Positions 18,684 to 27,613 of a stretch of 64,000 nt of DNA are shown piece by piece (within the stretch, counting starts at the first letter, position 1; each line of letters opens with the position of its first letter). The notes beneath the pieces were generated by a model. The model was given only the letters and a program-made list of their open reading frames with translations. It had not been told where the DNA came from and made no database searches. The DNA is taken from the NCBI RefSeq assembly GCF_023072595.1, contig NZ_JALLGK010000001.1, positions 1,672,475 through 1,736,474 of the forward strand, in the 5' to 3' direction. Origin of the DNA: Streptomyces sp. XM4193. Its GTDB lineage: Bacteria; Actinomycetota; Actinomycetes; Streptomycetales; Streptomycetaceae. Made by a program: the position numbers and the translations under genes.

Positions 18684-19625
18684 TCAGGGCTCGGGGATCT
18701 CGTCCACGAACGGTGTGCCGGAGGCGCGGTAGTCGGCGACCCGGTCGGCCACCTCGGCCGGGCTGAGGACCTGGTCCTTGACGTGCAGGACGTAGTCGAC
18801 CTGCTGGTCGTAGGCACGGGGCTCGTCGGAGGTCAGGGCGTCCAGATCGATCAGCCACTGGTTGAAGTTGATCGACATCGGCCGTTCGGGCAGGTACTCG
18901 GCGCCGTGGGTGCCGAAGTGCTGTCCGTCGACGTAGTAGGTGATCTCGCGGTCGTCGATGGTGACGACCAGATCGCGCCAGCCGGCGTGCCCCGAGCGGT
19001 CGGCGGTGTGCTCGTTGACGGCTTCCCAGGGCTCGGGGTTGTAGGTGTCCCAGGAGGTGACGAAGAGAGTGTGGTCGCTTTCGCCCCACCCTCCGTTGGG
19101 CAGGTACTCGAAGTCGTACTCCGAGTAGTCCTTGGCCATCGGCGCCTTGAGGTCGTTGATGGTGAAGAACGCCTGGACGAGGCGGTCGCCGTCCGGGCCG
19201 TGCTTGGGCTCGTCGGCGAACTTCACCCGGGCCGCGTAGGTGCCGTTCCTGAACTTGGTGCTCTTGGTGAGGATCTCGGTGTGCGTGGTGCTCGCGCCCG
19301 TGCCGGAGGTGGAGGTCTCCAGGTTCATCACGGAGTCGCCGCCGTCGTTGTGGAAGGTGACCTTCGAGGGGTCCCAGGTGGCGCCGGGCACCCCGGGGCC
19401 GCCGGGCGAGGAGCGGACGTGCCAGCCGTTGGAGCCGAGCGCCGGGTCGGTGTGGGAGCTGTAGGCGAAGTCGTCGAAGAGCGCCTCACCCGCGCGGTGT
19501 TGCACCTCCTTCGCCTCCGGTGCGGCGGTGGACGCGGAGGCGGGCAGGGTGGCCAGTGCGGCGGCGCCGCCGAGCAGCGCGGCGCAGGCCAGCGTCGTAC
19601 GCAGGTGGCGGGAGTGGGTGCGCAT
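18684..19625 (-). CDS. Secreted GH16-type glycoside hydrolase
   Basis: The 313-residue protein has a Sec signal peptide (MRTHSRHLRTTLACAALLGG ... ASAS) and a jelly-roll domain of the GH16 kind. The catalytic signature E-x-D-x-E appears as EYDFE, with E169 and E173 as likely nucleophile and acid/base. GTYAARVKF and WHTFxVTWxPxxItwYVDG-like segments (DLVVTIDDREITYYVDGQHF) are also family features. The start is ATG 19625, with GAAGGGA upstream; the longer open frame is not coding. GH16 enzymes cut beta-1,3/1,4-glucans, agar, carrageenan or xyloglucan; the substrate here is unknown. It diverges from a GntR-family regulator. Confidence 0.82.
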   Translation of the reverse strand: MRTHSRHLRTTLACAALLGGAAALATLPASASTAAPEAKEVQHRAGEALFDDFAYSSHTDPALGSNGWHVRSSPGGPGVPGATWDPSKVTFHNDGGDSVMNLETSTSGTGASTTHTEILTKSTKFRNGTYAARVKFADEPKHGPDGDRLVQAFFTINDLKAPMAKDYSEYDFEYLPNGGWGESDHTLFVTSWDTYNPEPWEAVNEHTADRSGHAGWRDLVVTIDDREITYYVDGQHFGTHGAEYLPERPMSINFNQWLIDLDALTSDEPRAYDQQVDYVLHVKDQVLSPAEVADRVADYRASGTPFVDEIPEP

Positions 19626-20042
19626 CGTGCGGTCCCTTCGGTGGGGGAGGAGGAACGGCGGTGGGCGCCCGCGGGGGAAGCGGCGAGCAGGCCCGGGCCG
19701 GGCACGGCGGTTGGTCCGGGGTGCGCCGGGGCGGACTTGACCAGTGGGGAGGGGCGGCTTACCAGTTGGGCGCGGGCTCGACATTGGCATGGACCATTCC
19801 GGTCGTCAAGTACCCGTGCGTGCACGGGATTTGAGGGCTGAGAGCGCTCTCGCCCCGGGGTTGACCAGTGGGTGGATACTGGTCAACCGGCGGCCGGTGC
19901 GGCTCCGGCCCGCCGGTGAACCGGCCCACCGAGTCCGCCCGTCGGTGAACTGCCGTCCGCGAGCAGCCCGTTGCCGACCGCGCGGGCCGAACTGCCCGCC
20001 GCCGCCCGCACGTTGCCGTCGACCGAAGAGAGTGCCTGCCGG
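19626..20042. other. Divergent regulatory region between GH16 gene and GntR regulator
   Basis: No gene is visible in these 417 bases. The region carries several copies of TTGACCAGT and its complement, annotated separately, and the leaders of both divergent genes. Confidence 0.65.
19736..19888. promoter_or_regulatory. Repeated TTGACCAGT operator-like sites
   Basis: GGTTGACCAGT (19859-19869) and ACTGGTCAACC (19878-19888) form a perfect 11-bp inverted repeat with an 8-bp spacer. A further TTGACCAGT lies near 19737 and an ACCAGTT at about 19760. The half-site GACCAGT equals the half of the known DasR-type GntR/HutC operator (ACTGGTCTAGACCAGT class), but here the halves face the opposite way. The adjacent HutC-type regulator is the obvious candidate ligand. 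Confidence 0.6.
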
Positions 20043-20927
20043 ATGACGATCGACCCCGCCGCCTCGGGTGCGGTGCTCAAACGCGAACGGGTCCGTCAGG
20101 CGATCCTCGAACTCCTGGAGACGCGCCGTCCGGGCGACGCCATCCCCTCCGAACGGGCCCTCTGCGCCGACCTCGGCGTCTCCCGCCCCACCCTGCGGGC
20201 GGCCGTGGACGAGCTGGTCCGCGAAGGGCTGCTGGTGCGTGAGCACGGCCGGGGCATGTTCGTCGCCCCCGAGAAGATCGTCCAGGAACTCGCCCCGGAA
20301 CAGGGCGCGTTCAGCCTGCCCCGGGCCGCGGGGGTGTGGAGCAGCCGGTTGCTGGAGTTCACCGTGGTGCCCGCCGGTGCGCGGGTGGGGCGCCGGTTGC
20401 GGATGTCGCCCGCCGGGCGGGTGCGGTACGTGGTCAGGCTCCGGCTGGTCGACGGGGTGCCGATGGCTCTGGAGTATCTGCATCTGCCGCTGGAGCGCGT
20501 CCCCGGGCTGACCGCGGCCGAGTTGGAACGGGGGCGTCTGCACGAGCAGTTGCGCACGCGGCACGGCGTGCACGTCCGGGAGGCGGTGCAGTCGATCGAG
20601 CCGACCGTGGCCACTCCCGAGGAGTCCCGGCTGCTGGAGGTCCCCGAGCTCTCGCCCGCGCTGCTCTTCGAGCGCCTGACCACGGACACCGACGACCGTC
20701 CGGTGGAGTACGTGCACGCGCTCTACCGCGGCGACCGCTACCGGATCGTCTCCCGGCTCTCCCTGGAGCCCCCGCAGGGGTCCCCGTCGGACGCCCCGCC
20801 CCCGCCGGTGTCCTCGCCGGTGGAGCACCACCCCGGCATCCCGCCGGGCGACCTGTCGGCAGGGGCGCCGGTCGCGTACTCGGCGCGGGGCGAGGTGCAG
20901 AACCGCCAGGGCCGGCTCCGCGGCTGA
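20043..20927 (+). CDS. GntR/HutC-family transcriptional regulator with UTRA domain
   Basis: This 294-residue regulator has a winged helix at residues 10-75 (AIPSERALCADLGVSRPTLRAAVDELV) and a UTRA ligand domain at about 95-235 (AGVWSSRLLEF, VDGVPMALEYLHLPLERVPGL, LLFERLTTDTDDRPVEYVHALYRG). The start is ATG 20043; the upstream in-frame extension lacks a ribosome site. The last 50 residues are Pro-rich and not conserved. It diverges from the GH16 gene, with several matching sites between, so it probably senses a sugar released by that enzyme and also controls itself. Confidence 0.87.
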   Translation: MTIDPAASGAVLKRERVRQAILELLETRRPGDAIPSERALCADLGVSRPTLRAAVDELVREGLLVREHGRGMFVAPEKIVQELAPEQGAFSLPRAAGVWSSRLLEFTVVPAGARVGRRLRMSPAGRVRYVVRLRLVDGVPMALEYLHLPLERVPGLTAAELERGRLHEQLRTRHGVHVREAVQSIEPTVATPEESRLLEVPELSPALLFERLTTDTDDRPVEYVHALYRGDRYRIVSRLSLEPPQGSPSDAPPPPVSSPVEHHPGIPPGDLSAGAPVAYSARGEVQNRQGRLRG

Positions 20928-20930
20928 CCC

Positions 20931-20965
20931 GTCCCGTCCTGCCGTCCCGTCCTGCCGTCCCGTCC
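20931..20965. repeat. 13-bp tandem repeat after the GntR gene
   Basis: GTCCCGTCCTGCC occurs twice (20931-20943, 20944-20956) followed by a third partial copy GTCCCGTCC. Confidence 0.9.
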
Positions 20966-21009
20966 AGTTCTGTCCCGCCCCGTTCCGGTGCGCGTGGACG
21001 GCTGCCGAT

Positions 21010-21781
21010 TCAGGCCGGCTTGCGCCACACCGAGACGTGCTTCGGGGAGTCCCCGGTGAACGGTGTCCCGCTCCAGTCGCCCGTGCGCCGCTCCAGCTCC
21101 AGTCCGGCGATGCGTGCCATCAGGTCGAGCTCCGCGGGCCAGGCGTACCGGTGCCGCGAAGCGCCCCGCCGGAAACGGACACCGTCGCCGGTCGCTGCTT
21201 CGTCTGCCCCCCGGGTCGTCGGCGCGGGTGAAGTGGTGCGAGACGAGGAGCTGTGCGACCAGGTCGAAGGTGTCGAAGCCCAGATGCCGCTCGGAGACGT
21301 CGAAGGGGACCGCGTTCTGGCCGGGCGGCAGGGACCGCAGCGGCGGTACGCCCAGCTCGACGACGAACCGGCCGCCGGGCGCCAGGTGCCGGGCCGCGTT
21401 GCGGAAGCACTCGACCTGCTCGTCCTGGGTGAGCAGATTGGAGATCGTGTTGTAGACGAGGTAGACCAGCGAGAACTCGCCGGGGACCACGGTGGTGGCC
21501 ATGTCTCCGACGGCGACCGGGAGCCGGTCCTCGTCGATCTTGCGCCGCAGCACCGCGACCATGTGCGGGGAGAGCTCGATCCCGGCCACCGGCGTGCCGC
21601 GTTCGCGCAGTGGGCACCCCACTCTTCCGGTGCCGATGGCGAACTCCAGCGCCCGGCCGTCCCCGGCCAGCTCCGCCAGCAGGTCGAGCATCGGCCCGAG
21701 CGTCTCGGCGGAGGAGTTGGCGCGTTCTTCGTCGTCGTAGCGTTCGGCGGTACCGCGGCTCCACACTTCGCTGCTCGTCAT
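21010..21781 (-). pseudogene. SAM-dependent methyltransferase, frameshifted in a six-C run
   Basis: The N-terminal part (MTSSEVWSRGTAERYDDEER ... ALEFAIGTGRVG ... FRNAARHLAPGGRFVVELG) is a class I SAM methyltransferase of the type that acts on small molecules. After VSHHFTRADDPG the frame is lost. Removing one base from the C run at 21207-21212 restores the reading frame, giving DDPGADEAATGDGVRFRRG, then HRYAWPAELDLMARIAGLEL and the end SPKHVSVWRKPA with stop at 21010-21012. That C-terminus is the normal one for the family. The lesion is either a true mutation or a homopolymer sequencing error. The downstream remnant has no start of its own. Confidence 0.9.
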
Positions 21782-22230
21782 GGGCACGGACTCTGCACGC
21801 CGCCCGGGCCTGCTGTCGAAGGATTTGTTCCGTTCCGCCGCCCGGTGTGCCCGCCCGGTGTGCCAGCCCGGTGTGCCCCGCTCTGTGCGCCCGGCCTCCG
21901 CCGCGACCTGCGCGGAGTGCGGCTTTCGGTACCCCGTTCGGGCCCGGGTTGCGACCGGTGAACTGCGAACCCACCATGGGGCCAAAAGGGGTAATCGGTG
22001 TCCGCGGATGCTTTTCGGGCGCCTTCGGTTCCCGATTTGAGTCGACCGGGGAGTGGTCTTTAGCGGCTTTTGACCGGAGGTGTGACCTGCGTCGCCCCTC
22101 CGCGTCCTCCGGCAACCTCCCGGCTCCCACGGGCTCTAGTCCAGTGCGAAACGCACCGGCCGAGGTGGAGCACCCCGGCCCCGAACTCGCCTTCCCGCAA
22201 CGGTGGTTGGCGTGCGCATGGGGGACTGCT
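21782..22230. other. Intergenic region with short repeats before the glycosyltransferase
   Basis: No gene is supported. Three copies of CCCGGTGTGC lie at 21841-21880 with a ~13-bp period. AT-richer stretches at 21975-22075 may hold the promoter of the rightward glycosyltransferase gene. Confidence 0.5.
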
Positions 22231-24510
22231 GTGAAGATTTCCTTTCTGATTTACAACCTCTACGGCATAGGCGGCACCATCCGCTCGACGGTGAACCTCA
22301 GCGCCGCGCTGGCCGCGGCCGGGCACACCGTCGAGATCGCGTCCGTCTACCGCACCGCGGCCGAACCCGCACTCGCACTCGGCCCCGGCGTCACCGTGCG
22401 TCCGCTCATCGAGTGGCGCCGCGGAGAGCCCGGCTGCGCCCGCCGTACGCTCGCCGCGCAGCGCCCCAGCAGCATGTGGCAGGACTCCGGGGTCGCCTTC
22501 GGCCCGCTCGCGCCCTCCCGGCTGACCGACGAACGCGTCCAGTCCCATCTGCGCCGCACCGACGCCGATGTCGTCATCGCCACCCGCCCGCTGCTCAACG
22601 GCTACCTCGCCCGCTACGGGGATCCCCGCTGCCTGCGCATCGGCCAGGAGCACCTCACGCTCGAAATGCACAACGAGCAGCAGCGCGCCGACCAGAACCG
22701 CGCGCTCGCCGAACTCGACGCCTTCGTCACCGTCTCCGAGGCGGACGCCGCCCACTACCGCGCCGCCCTCCCCGACGTGACCACCCGCATCACCTGCATC
22801 CCCAACGCCGTACCGCGACCGCGCGTGCGACGCGTCACCGGCAACACCCGGACGATCGTCGCCGCCGGGCGCCTGGCCAAGGTCAAGCGGTACGACCGGC
22901 TGATCGACGCCTTCGCCCGGGTCGCCCCCGACTACCCGGACTGGTCGCTGCGCATCTACGGCCGCGGCAAGCAGGCCGGAGCGCTGCGCCGCCAGATCGA
23001 CCGGCTCGGGCTCTACGACCGGGTACGGCTGATGGGCGCGGTCTCCCCGATCGAGACCGAGTGGGCCAAGGGCGAGCTGGCGGCGGTCAGTTCGGACAAC
23101 GAGGCCTTCGGCATGACCATCGTCGAGGCGATGCACTGCGGCCTGCCGGTCGTCGCGACCGACTGCCCGTACGGACCGGGGGAGATCATCAGCTCCGGCA
23201 CCGACGGGTTGCTCGTCCCGCTCTCCGGAGGTGCCGACGCGCTCGCCGACGCGCTGTGGATCCTCATGGGCAGCCGGGAGCGTCGCGAGGCGATGAGCGC
23301 CAGGGCGGGCCAGAAGGCCGCGCGCTATGTGCCGGAGCTGGTGGGGCAGCGCTATCTGGACCTCTTCGAGGAACTCGGCGCACCGCGGGCCGCTGTGCCG
23401 CAGCAGTCCGCGGACGGGGTCGGGGCGGTGCGACGGCTCCGGGAGGCCTTCCGTCGCGGGCTGCCCGCCGCGGTCCCGCGCGTCCGCCGGGCACCGCGCG
23501 AGGAACTGGCCCCGATCGCCGACTGCGTGGTCGCGCCGGACGGTTCGCCGGTCTTCGGCCTGGACACCGACCGGCTGCCCTCCGGCCACTGGGACCTGCT
23601 GTTGCGCAGACGCAAGGACTCCGGGCACGAGGATGTGCGGCTGCCGCTGCCGCCGCGTTCGGAGGCGCGCGAAGGACGACTGGACGTCGTGCTCGACCGC
23701 GACGGCCACCGGCTGGCCGAAGGTCGCTGGGACCTCTACCTCGCCCCGGCCAAACGCCCCGGCAGGGCCGAGAAGCAGGGGCGGCGGCTGCGGATCGAGT
23801 CGGGCGTGGTCGAACAGGGCGAACTGCTGGCCCTGCCGCTGCGGTCCGACCCGGAGGGCGTGAGCCACTGGATCCCGTACGGCACCGTCGAGGGCAACCT
23901 CACCCTGCGCACCTGGCTGCGCCCCGCCCACGCCGAGGTCGACCGGGTGCACCTGGCGGCCGACGGAACAGGCGCCGGCCGGGCGGACGGAACGACCGAC
24001 GGCTGGGTGGCCGAGGCGACCGGCGGCTCGGTGGGCGGAACGGGCAGCGAGACGCTGACGGTGGTGCTGCGGCTGTACGGCGCGGCGCGCGACGCCGCCC
24101 GGCCCCGGGTGCGCGCGGTGCCGCGGGACTCCGACGTGCTCGCGGTCGACTGCCCGACCGCATGGCTGTCCGACAGCGAACACCCCGGCGGAGAGGTGGT
24201 CTTCACCCTGCCGCTGCGGGCGCTGCTCGCGCAGTGGGAGGGCGAACGGACCCTCTGGGACCTGGAGTTCACCGCCGAGCCGGGGGCCGAGCCGGTGCTG
24301 GTCAGCAGAGTGCGGGGCGACGCGGCCGACCGCAAGGAGACCGATGTGATCCCGCCCGCCCGCATCCGCGACACCCGACTCCCGGCCCGGATACGCCCGT
24401 ACTACACCCTGCGCAACGAACTGGCCCTCGTCGTCCGCGCCCTCGACGTCGCGGCGCAGGCACCGTCGGCCCGCACCACCGGCGAATCGGGCCACCCGAC
24501 CGCGGCGTAG
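22231..24510 (+). CDS. GT4-family glycosyltransferase with a long C-terminal beta-rich extension
   Basis: The 759-residue protein starts at GTG with GGGGGA upstream. Residues 1-385 are a GT-B glycosyltransferase: KISFLIYNLYGIGGTIRSTVNL at the N-terminus, VAAGRLAKVKRYDRLIDAF, and the donor-site E-x7-E motif in NEAFGMTIVEAMHCG (E291 and E299). Residues 390-759 form an extension of unknown function with repeated strand-like patterns (SGHWDLLLRRR, EGRWDLYLAPAKR) and no membrane span. It lacks a signal peptide, so it works in the cytoplasm, probably on an envelope glycan precursor. Acceptor and donor are unknown. It stands alone, downstream of the broken methyltransferase on the opposite strand. 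Confidence 0.85.
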   Translation: MKISFLIYNLYGIGGTIRSTVNLSAALAAAGHTVEIASVYRTAAEPALALGPGVTVRPLIEWRRGEPGCARRTLAAQRPSSMWQDSGVAFGPLAPSRLTDERVQSHLRRTDADVVIATRPLLNGYLARYGDPRCLRIGQEHLTLEMHNEQQRADQNRALAELDAFVTVSEADAAHYRAALPDVTTRITCIPNAVPRPRVRRVTGNTRTIVAAGRLAKVKRYDRLIDAFARVAPDYPDWSLRIYGRGKQAGALRRQIDRLGLYDRVRLMGAVSPIETEWAKGELAAVSSDNEAFGMTIVEAMHCGLPVVATDCPYGPGEIISSGTDGLLVPLSGGADALADALWILMGSRERREAMSARAGQKAARYVPELVGQRYLDLFEELGAPRAAVPQQSADGVGAVRRLREAFRRGLPAAVPRVRRAPREELAPIADCVVAPDGSPVFGLDTDRLPSGHWDLLLRRRKDSGHEDVRLPLPPRSEAREGRLDVVLDRDGHRLAEGRWDLYLAPAKRPGRAEKQGRRLRIESGVVEQGELLALPLRSDPEGVSHWIPYGTVEGNLTLRTWLRPAHAEVDRVHLAADGTGAGRADGTTDGWVAEATGGSVGGTGSETLTVVLRLYGAARDAARPRVRAVPRDSDVLAVDCPTAWLSDSEHPGGEVVFTLPLRALLAQWEGERTLWDLEFTAEPGAEPVLVSRVRGDAADRKETDVIPPARIRDTRLPARIRPYYTLRNELALVVRALDVAAQAPSARTTGESGHPTAA

Positions 24511-24623
24511 GCGGCGCGTGCCCGGTCCGACGGTACGGGCGCGCGGGACGTACGGAGCCGACGCGGCGGTACGGGGGCGGGCCCGCTCGGTGGGACGGCT
24601 GCCTGCCCGGCGACAATGGCCCC

Positions 24624-25121
24624 ATGACCGGACGACCCCGTTCCTCCGCCCGTACCGCCGGTGCCGCCCGTACCGCCGGTGCCGCCCGTACTGCCGGTTC
24701 TTCCCGCACCGCCGGTTCCGCCCGCGACGCCCGTCCCGCGCTCTGCCCCTGCGGCAGCGGCGCGGGGCTACCGGAGTGCTGCGGCCCGCTGCACAGCGGC
24801 GCCGCCGCCGCGAGCACGCCCGAGCAGCTGATGCGCTCGCGGTACAGCGCCTTCGTGCTGCGCGACGAGGCGTATCTGCTGCGCAGTTGGCACCCCCGCA
24901 CCAGGCCGGGTGCGCTGCGGCTGGAGGACGGGGTGCGGTGGCTGCGGCTGGAGATCCTGGCCAGTGACGACGGCGGGCCGTTCGGCGCCGGCGGCACGGT
25001 GGAGTTCCGGGCGTACTTCAGCGATGACGGCCGTCCCGGCGAGCTGCACGAGAAAAGCCGCTTCGTGCGTCATCAGGGCGCCTGGGTCTACGTCGACGGA
25101 GACCTCGACCCGGGCGCATAG
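24624..25121 (+). CDS. YchJ/UPF0225-family protein with repeat-expanded N-terminus
   Basis: The 165-residue product carries the conserved YchJ core: CPCGSG at residues 41-46 and ECCGPL at 51-56 (SEC-C-like metal-binding cysteines), then TPEQLMRSRYSAFVLRDEAYLLRSWHPRTRP. The C-terminal half is the NTF2-like fold of the family (VEFRAYF, HEKSRF). Family function is unknown. Residues 9-33 are an ARTAGA-type repeat absent from normal family members. It is flanked by short gaps and not obviously in an operon. Confidence 0.85.
   Translation: MTGRPRSSARTAGAARTAGAARTAGSSRTAGSARDARPALCPCGSGAGLPECCGPLHSGAAAASTPEQLMRSRYSAFVLRDEAYLLRSWHPRTRPGALRLEDGVRWLRLEILASDDGGPFGAGGTVEFRAYFSDDGRPGELHEKSRFVRHQGAWVYVDGDLDPGA
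24651..24722. repeat. Four-copy 18-bp repeat in the YchJ-like gene
   Basis: Two identical copies of CGTACCGCCGGTGCCGCC are followed by two diverged copies. The array is in frame and encodes RTAGAA/RTAGSS/RTAGSA. Confidence 0.92.
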
Positions 25122-25287
25122 CCCGCCCGCGCCGCCACACCACGCGCGCCGCGCGCGGTGTGCCGACCGTGCGCGGTGCGCCCGTCCGTACGCCGCGCTG
25201 CGCGGCGAACACCCTGGCTGCGCCCGGAGGTTGCGCGTTGGGCATGATGTGGGCGCACTGCCCTGATCCGTCGTCCCGGAGAGCCAC

Positions 25288-25878
25288 ATGCGCAAACTCG
25301 TCTACTACGTCGCCTCCACGCTCGACGGTTTCGTCGCGGGCCCCGACGGAGCCGACCCGTCCGGCCCGGAGGGCTTCTGGCCGATCCCCGAGGACTATGT
25401 GCGGCACATGATCGAGACGTATCCGGAGACGCTGCCCGGCCCGGCCCGGCAGGCGATGGGCGTCACGGCCGAGGGAACGCACTTCGACACCGTCGTGGAG
25501 GGGCGCGCCTCGTACGGGGTCGGTCTGGCCGCGGGTGTCACCGACGCCTTCCCGCACCTGCGGCACCTGGTGTTCTCCACGACGCTGGCCGAGAGCCCGG
25601 ACCCGGCCGTCGAGGTGCTGCGCAGCGACCCGGCGACGACCGTGCGGGAACTCAAGCAGCAGGAGGGCAAGGACATCTGGCTGATCGGCGGCGGGAAGCT
25701 CGCCGGCTCGCTGTACACCGAGATCGACCGGCTGATCGTGAAGCTGGGCCCGCTGACCATCGGCAGCGGCATCCCCCTCTTCGGCCGCGACGCCGCCTTC
25801 GACCCCCGTGTCTGGACCCTCACGGACCATGTGGCCCTGGAGAGCGGGGCGCTCTTCCTCACCTACGACCGCCGCTGA
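25288..25878 (+). CDS. DHFR-like / RibD C-terminal-domain reductase
   Basis: This 196-residue protein has the dihydrofolate-reductase fold of the RibD_C family: KLVYYVASTLDGFVAGPDG at the N-terminus, VFSTTLAES, and the NADPH-site segment DIWLIGGGKLAGSLYTEIDRL. Such stand-alone proteins in streptomycetes are usually unassigned reductases rather than true folate or riboflavin enzymes. CGGAGAGCC precedes the ATG. The substrate is unknown. Confidence 0.85.
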   Translation: MRKLVYYVASTLDGFVAGPDGADPSGPEGFWPIPEDYVRHMIETYPETLPGPARQAMGVTAEGTHFDTVVEGRASYGVGLAAGVTDAFPHLRHLVFSTTLAESPDPAVEVLRSDPATTVRELKQQEGKDIWLIGGGKLAGSLYTEIDRLIVKLGPLTIGSGIPLFGRDAAFDPRVWTLTDHVALESGALFLTYDRR

Positions 25879-26043
25879 TCCGCGCACGCCGCCGCTGTCC
25901 GGCCCCGCCCGCGGCCCACCCGCGTCCCCGGGCGGAACCGGTCCGGACACGACGGCGACGCGACGGGGACGGGCGGGCCCCGGACATGGCCCGGTGAGCC
26001 CCTGGGACCCGTCACATCGGGCGGTACGGCATCATCTCCACCC

Positions 26044-27516
26044 ATGGGGATCGTCGCTGGACTGGACAGCTCGCTCGACAGCACCCGCATCGTCGTGTGC
26101 GACACGGACACCGGTGCCGTCATCCGGGAGGGGTACGCGGCCCACCACACCGCTCCCGAACCGGACGGCGGCAAACCGACGCGGGCCGATCCGCAGGCCT
26201 GGCTGATGGGCTTCGGCGAGGCGGCGGGCGGCGGGCTCCTGGAGGGCGTACAGGCCATCGGGGTCTCCGCGCAGCAGCAGGGCGTCGTACCGCTCGACCA
26301 CCACGGGAACGCGGTCTGCCCCGCGCTCGTCGGCAACGACCCGCGCGAACAGGGCGCCGCCACCGACCTGATCGACGCGCTCGGCGGCCGGTACGCCTGG
26401 GCGCAGGCCGTCGGCTGCGTACCGGAGGCCGGGCGCGCGGTGACCAAGCTGCGGCAGCTGGCCCGTACCGAGCCCGCCGCCGCGGAGCGCGTCGCGGCCG
26501 TGGCGCAGCCGCACGACTGGCTGACCTGGCAGCTGCTCGGCCGTCCGGCGCGCCGCACCACCGACCGCGGCGACGCCTCCGGCACCGGCTACTGGTCGGC
26601 GGCGGACGGGAGTTGGCGTCCCGACCTGGTCGAGCTGGCACTCGGCCACCAGGCCGGACTGCCCGAGGTGCTGGCCCCCGCCGAGGCTGCCGGACGCACC
26701 CCCGAGGGGCTGCTGATCTCGGCCGGCACGGGTGAGACCATGGCCGCCGCCTTCGGACTCGGCATCAGCGACGGCGACGCGGTCGTCTCGCTCGGTGCCT
26801 CCGGCTCGGTCTCGGCGATCCACCACTCCGCGCTGGCCGACCCGACCGGCACCATCACCTCCTTCGCCGACGCCACCGGCCGCCATCTGCCGGTCGTCCG
26901 CACCCAGAACGCCGTACGCGCGCTCCGGGGCACCGCGGAACTGCTCGGCGTCGACCTGCCCGGCCTCTCCGAACTCGCCCTGCGCTCGACCCCCGGTGCG
27001 CACGGGCTCGTGCTGCTGCCGTACCTGGACGGCGAACGCACCCCCGAACTCCCGCACACCGCCGGCACGTTGGCCGGGCTGCGCCGGGAGTCGATGAAGC
27101 CCGAGCATCTGGCGCGCGCGGCGTTCGAGGGCATGCTCTGCGGTCTGGCGGACGCGCTCGGCGTCCTGCGTGCGCGAGGTGTCCAGGTCCGGCGGGTCTT
27201 CCTGCTCGGCTCGGCGGCCGGGCTCCCCGCGGTCACCCGGCTGGCACCAGCGCTCTTCGGCGCCCGGGTCGTGGTGCCCGAGGCAGCCGACTACACCACG
27301 CTCGGCGCCGCCCGGCAGGCCGCCTGGGCGCTCGGTGTCCACGACGGCCGCCTCGGCGCGTACGACCCGCCGGTCTGGCCGGCCGCCGCCGGCGAGGTGC
27401 ACGATCCGGGCGAGGACGTCGCCGTCGGCCAGGCGGTGCACCAGCAGTACGCGGCGGTGCGCGACGAGCGCCACCCCGGCGCCTTCGCCGCGACCAGCGG
27501 CCAGACCGCGACGTAG
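26044..27516 (+). CDS. xylB: FGGY-family sugar kinase, xylulokinase-like
   Basis: The 490-residue kinase begins GIVAGLDSSLDSTRIVV, a xylulokinase-like phosphate-1 motif. It continues with VSAQQQGVVPLD, GNDPREQGAATDLI, QPHDWLTWQLLG and the ribose-loop DRGDASGTGYWSA, all typical of XylB. The C-terminal half has ALRGTAELLGV and LLPYLDGERTPELPHTAG. It would convert D-xylulose to xylulose 5-phosphate, the same product made by AraD. No xylA is adjacent. A different ketose substrate is possible. Confidence 0.85.
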   Translation: MGIVAGLDSSLDSTRIVVCDTDTGAVIREGYAAHHTAPEPDGGKPTRADPQAWLMGFGEAAGGGLLEGVQAIGVSAQQQGVVPLDHHGNAVCPALVGNDPREQGAATDLIDALGGRYAWAQAVGCVPEAGRAVTKLRQLARTEPAAAERVAAVAQPHDWLTWQLLGRPARRTTDRGDASGTGYWSAADGSWRPDLVELALGHQAGLPEVLAPAEAAGRTPEGLLISAGTGETMAAAFGLGISDGDAVVSLGASGSVSAIHHSALADPTGTITSFADATGRHLPVVRTQNAVRALRGTAELLGVDLPGLSELALRSTPGAHGLVLLPYLDGERTPELPHTAGTLAGLRRESMKPEHLARAAFEGMLCGLADALGVLRARGVQVRRVFLLGSAAGLPAVTRLAPALFGARVVVPEAADYTTLGAARQAAWALGVHDGRLGAYDPPVWPAAAGEVHDPGEDVAVGQAVHQQYAAVRDERHPGAFAATSGQTAT

Positions 27517-27520
27517 CGAC

Positions 27521-27595
27521 GCGTCCGCCCCGGCACCTGCGCGTCCGCCCCGGCACGTGCGCTCGGCGCCTGCGTTCGGCTTCCTGCGTTCGGCA
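27521..27595. repeat. Imperfect repeats between convergent genes
   Basis: GCGTCCGCCCCGGCAC is repeated at 27521 and 27541 in a 20-bp unit, followed by degenerate 14-bp copies of GTTCGGCxxCCTGC to about 27600. No terminator hairpin is evident. Confidence 0.7.
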
Positions 27596-27613
27596 CCTGT
27601 GCTCCGGGCCGGC

